DNA from: Streptomyces aurantiacus
GTDB lineage: Bacteria > Actinomycetota > Actinomycetes > Streptomycetales > Streptomycetaceae
Direction: 5' to 3'
Length of the DNA stretch: 64,000 nt
Assembly: GCF_027107535.1 (NCBI RefSeq)
Contig: NZ_CP114283.1
Coordinates: 3,100,001-3,164,000, forward strand
Translations under genes and position numbers: made by a program
The notes under the pieces: generated by a model
Told to the model about the DNA's origin: nothing
What the model saw: the letters and a program-made list of their open reading frames with translations, nothing else
Database searches by the model: none
Shown: positions 61,782 to 64,000 of the stretch, one piece after another
How positions within the stretch are numbered: position 1 is the first letter of the stretch
Layout: the number at the start of each line of letters is the position of its first letter

Positions 61782-62738
61782 ATGACCAGCATCGACGTCC
61801 AAGAACTCACCAAGGAGTACGGCACCACGCGTGCCGTGGACCGGCTGACCTTCGGTGTCGCGCCGGGCCGCGTCACCGGCTTCCTCGGTCCCAACGGCGC
61901 GGGGAAGTCCACCACCATGCGGCTCGTACTCGGCCTGGACCGGCCCACGTCCGGCACCGCGACCCTCGGCGGACGCGCCTACGCGACGCTCGACGAGCCG
62001 CTGCGCCACGTCGGCGCCCTGCTCGACGCGCAGGCCGCCCACGGTTCGCGTACCGCCCGGGACCACCTGCGCGTCCTCGCGGCGAGCAATCGTCTGCCGG
62101 AGCGCCGCGTGGACGAGGTCCTGGAGGAGGCGGGTCTGGCCTCCGTCGCCCGCCGCCGGGTCAGGACGTACTCGCTGGGCATGCGCCAGCGCCTGGGCAT
62201 CGCCGCCGCACTGCTCGGCGACCCGCCGGTGATCCTGCTCGACGAGCCGTCGAACGGGCTCGATCCCGAAGGCATCATCTGGATCCGGGAGTTGATGCGG
62301 CGCCTGGCCCGCGAGGGCCGCACCGTGCTCGTCTCCAGCCATCTGATGAACGAGACCGCGTCGTTCGCAGATCAGCTCGTCGTGCTGGGCCGCGGCAGGC
62401 TGCTCGCCGACATGCCGATGCGGGAGTTCATCCACGCGCGCGTGGACCCCCGGGTACGGGTGCGCACCACGGACGGACCGGCCCTTCGCGAACTGCTCGC
62501 ACGGAACGGATACGACGCCGTGGAGAGGGCGAGCGGGGGCGAGGGCGCGGGTGAGGACGAGCGGTGGATCGTGCACCACGCGCGCGTGGAGGACATCGGC
62601 CGCCTCGCGTCGGCCGCGGGCCTGCCCATCCTCGAACTCGCCGCGGAGGAGGCCACGCTGGAGCAGGCCTACCTCGATCTGACGGCCCCGGAGGCCGAGT
62701 TCGCAGCCCAGTCCCCGACGCAGCCGCAGGAGGTCTGA
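61782..62738 (+). CDS. ABC transporter ATP-binding protein (exporter)
   Basis: The 318-residue ATPase has Walker A GPNGAGKST near residue 36, Q loop ALLDAQA, signature YSLGMRQRLG near residue 130, Walker B VILLDEPSNGLDP and H-loop VSSHLMNE. It belongs to the antibiotic-export ABC-2 type (BcrA/DrrA-like), with the usual C-terminal ligand-responsive tail of about 90 residues. It is read divergently from the two-component system. It presumably works with the permease encoded two bases downstream to expel a peptide or lipid-active compound. Confidence 0.88.
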   Translation: MTSIDVQELTKEYGTTRAVDRLTFGVAPGRVTGFLGPNGAGKSTTMRLVLGLDRPTSGTATLGGRAYATLDEPLRHVGALLDAQAAHGSRTARDHLRVLAASNRLPERRVDEVLEEAGLASVARRRVRTYSLGMRQRLGIAAALLGDPPVILLDEPSNGLDPEGIIWIRELMRRLAREGRTVLVSSHLMNETASFADQLVVLGRGRLLADMPMREFIHARVDPRVRVRTTDGPALRELLARNGYDAVERASGGEGAGEDERWIVHHARVEDIGRLASAAGLPILELAAEEATLEQAYLDLTAPEAEFAAQSPTQPQEV

Positions 62739-62740
62739 CC

Positions 62741-63466
62741 GTGCCGTTCACCCCCGCACTCCACTCGGAGTGGCTCAAGATCCGTACGCTTCGGTCGCTC
62801 GTCGCCGCACTGGGCGCCGTCGTGGCCGTCACCGCGGTCTTCTCCGCGCTCGCCGGGCTCGACAACTCCGGGGACGCGGACTTCGACCCCCTGTTCTCGG
62901 CGTTCTTCGGCGTCAGTTTCGGGCAGATCGCGGCGATCACCTTCGGCGCGCAGGCCGTCTCCGCCGAGTTCCAGGGCGGTGCCCTGCGGGTCTCACTCGC
63001 GGCCGTGCCGCACCGGGGGCGGTGGTTCGCGGCGAAGGCGGCGGCGGTGGGGCTACCGGCCCTGGCGGCAGGCCTGCTCACCGGAGCGGCGACCCTGCTC
63101 GTCGGCAAGGCCGTCCTCGGCGACCGGGGAAGCGGGCTGAGCTGGGGCGAGGGGGTGCGGGCAGCCGTGGGCTGCGGGATCTACCTCGCACTGATGGCCC
63201 TGTTCGCCGCCGGACTGGCCGCGCTGCTGCGCAGCGGCGTCGCCACCCTGAGCATCCTCATCCCCTTCCTGCTCATCGTCTCCTTCGTGGTCGGCGACAT
63301 GTCCGGGAGCGTGGCCGACTTCCTGCCCGACAAGGCGGGACAGGTGGTCCTGCACGAGACGTGGGACGGTGCGCTCGGTCCGTGGACAGGACTCGCGGTG
63401 ACGGCGGTGTGGGCAGGGGCCGCTCTGCTGGCGGGTGCGTGGAGCGTTCGGCGCCGGGACGCGTGA
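62741..63466 (+). CDS. ABC-2 type exporter permease
   Basis: The 241-residue protein has six hydrophobic spans and the opening SEWLKIRTLRSLVAALG, typical of small ABC-2 permeases that pair with BcrA-type ATPases. A long soluble loop is absent. The GTG start has CAGGAGG about six bases upstream and follows the ATPase stop by two bases, so the two genes are cotranscribed. The substrate is unknown; the adjacent kinase suggests an inducible defence against a membrane- or wall-active agent. Confidence 0.86.
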   Translation: MPFTPALHSEWLKIRTLRSLVAALGAVVAVTAVFSALAGLDNSGDADFDPLFSAFFGVSFGQIAAITFGAQAVSAEFQGGALRVSLAAVPHRGRWFAAKAAAVGLPALAAGLLTGAATLLVGKAVLGDRGSGLSWGEGVRAAVGCGIYLALMALFAAGLAALLRSGVATLSILIPFLLIVSFVVGDMSGSVADFLPDKAGQVVLHETWDGALGPWTGLAVTAVWAGAALLAGAWSVRRRDA

Positions 63467-63532
63467 ACCGGTGGAACGCCCCCGCACCTGACGCATCGCC
63501 ACTTGTCAGTGGCGGCCGCTTTACTGGAACGC

Positions 63533-63976
63533 ATGACCACGGCACAGCACCTGGCCACGATCGACCTGCTGCACACCCGCGACTTCCCCGCGGAGTACGG
63601 CAGGTCGGACGTCGGCACGGCGGGACCCGGGTATCACATCGCCGAGTTAGCGACGAGTGACGGCTTCTGGGAGGACGACGGCACCGGGCGGGAGGAGACG
63701 GAGACGCAGTACGAGCTCGACAGGGACGGTCTCTCCGAGCGGCTGACCAGCCGCTGGGGCCGTCCGGACGTCTTCAGCCTGGCCGGTGTCTTCGAGCGGA
63801 GCATGGACGGCGAGGACATACCGGAGCCCTGGGGCACGCTCAGTTCACACGTACCGGACATACACCTCTGGAGGACGGACGCCCAGGACCGCTGGATCGC
63901 CCTGGGCGTCTCCCAGTGGGACACGGAGCTGCCGTTCCAACTGCTCGCCGTGGTCACCGAGGTGGACCCGCCGTGA
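63533..63976 (+). CDS. Small hypothetical protein containing a TTA codon
   Basis: The 147-residue protein is acidic, cytoplasmic and unrecognised. It begins MTTAQHLATIDLLHTRDFP and ends in LLAVVTEVDPP, with a Trp/Asp-rich middle. Codon 39 (63647-63649) is TTA, the rarest leucine codon in Streptomyces, read by the bldA tRNA. No other in-frame TTA was seen in the genes of this window. Translation may thus be limited to later growth. No ribosome binding site is clear before the ATG at 63533. The frame fits the G/C bias, so it is likely real. Confidence 0.65.
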   Translation: MTTAQHLATIDLLHTRDFPAEYGRSDVGTAGPGYHIAELATSDGFWEDDGTGREETETQYELDRDGLSERLTSRWGRPDVFSLAGVFERSMDGEDIPEPWGTLSSHVPDIHLWRTDAQDRWIALGVSQWDTELPFQLLAVVTEVDPP

Positions 63977-64000
63977 ATCACCCCCGGCTCTCGGACGCCT

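Overview
The window is high-GC actinobacterial DNA, almost certainly a Streptomyces chromosome. The signs are strong G/C bias at third codon positions, Tat signals, a SpoIIE-type phosphatase fused to an anti-sigma-like kinase domain, an ECF41/SigJ-type sigma factor, a Streptomyces-type intergenic palindrome, leaderless promoters and a single rare TTA codon. No rRNA, tRNA, CRISPR array, phage or insertion sequence was seen.

Region 1 (1-15.7 kb) is a complete myo-inositol catabolic locus. A leftward operon runs from a lipoprotein binding protein through permease, ATPase and an IolE-like isomerase/dehydratase to an IolG-like dehydrogenase. A rightward operon holds iolC, a Cgl0159-type TIM barrel, iolB, iolD and iolA, then a terminator and a GntR/UTRA regulator. 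The two operons diverge from an intergenic region (8299-8610) with a 13/14 inverted repeat; each arm contains an outward-facing TTGACA. A second operon (gene remnant, SDR, two Gfo/Idh oxidoreductases) converges on it and may widen the range of cyclitols used.

Region 2 (15.7-29.5 kb) holds the multi-domain PP2C phosphatase, a secreted GH3 glycosidase, a DedA protein, a gamma-carbonic anhydrase-like protein, a hexapeptide acyltransferase, a DMT exporter divergent from an XRE-cupin regulator, a YbaK-like deacylase, a cation efflux/ArsR pair, a VOC protein with a sigma-B-like promoter, an MHYT membrane protein and a CoA-binding protein.

Region 3 (29.5-46.8 kb) starts with a cobalamin riboswitch in front of a btuFCD-type ABC importer. 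It continues with a degenerate cysteinyl-tRNA synthetase-like protein, a SixA-type phosphatase, a YigZ/IMPACT protein, sbcD-sbcC, an Lrp regulator divergent from a rhodanese, an Imm21-like protein, a DUF885 peptidase-like protein, a second Lrp divergent from a PLP gamma-lyase/synthase, and a membrane-ACT-GNAT fusion.

Region 4 (46.9-64 kb) has a SWIM zinc-finger/DUF6493-like operon, a PhoD phosphatase, a MocR/PdxR regulator divergent from a DMT exporter whose reading frame runs on 285 bp into a convergent hydrolase, a SigJ-type sigma factor, a GntR gene behind a dre-like palindrome, a ROK repressor, a two-component system divergent from an ABC exporter over two tandem palindromes, and a small TTA-containing gene.

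The least expected theme is translational. Many starts lie exactly six bases after a TAnnnT -10 box, as in leaderless mRNAs. At two loci (PP2C phosphatase, rhodanese) the leaderless start opens a 24- or 31-codon micro-ORF whose stop overlaps the main start as ATGA. These coupled leaderless micro-ORFs are the best candidate here for something undescribed.
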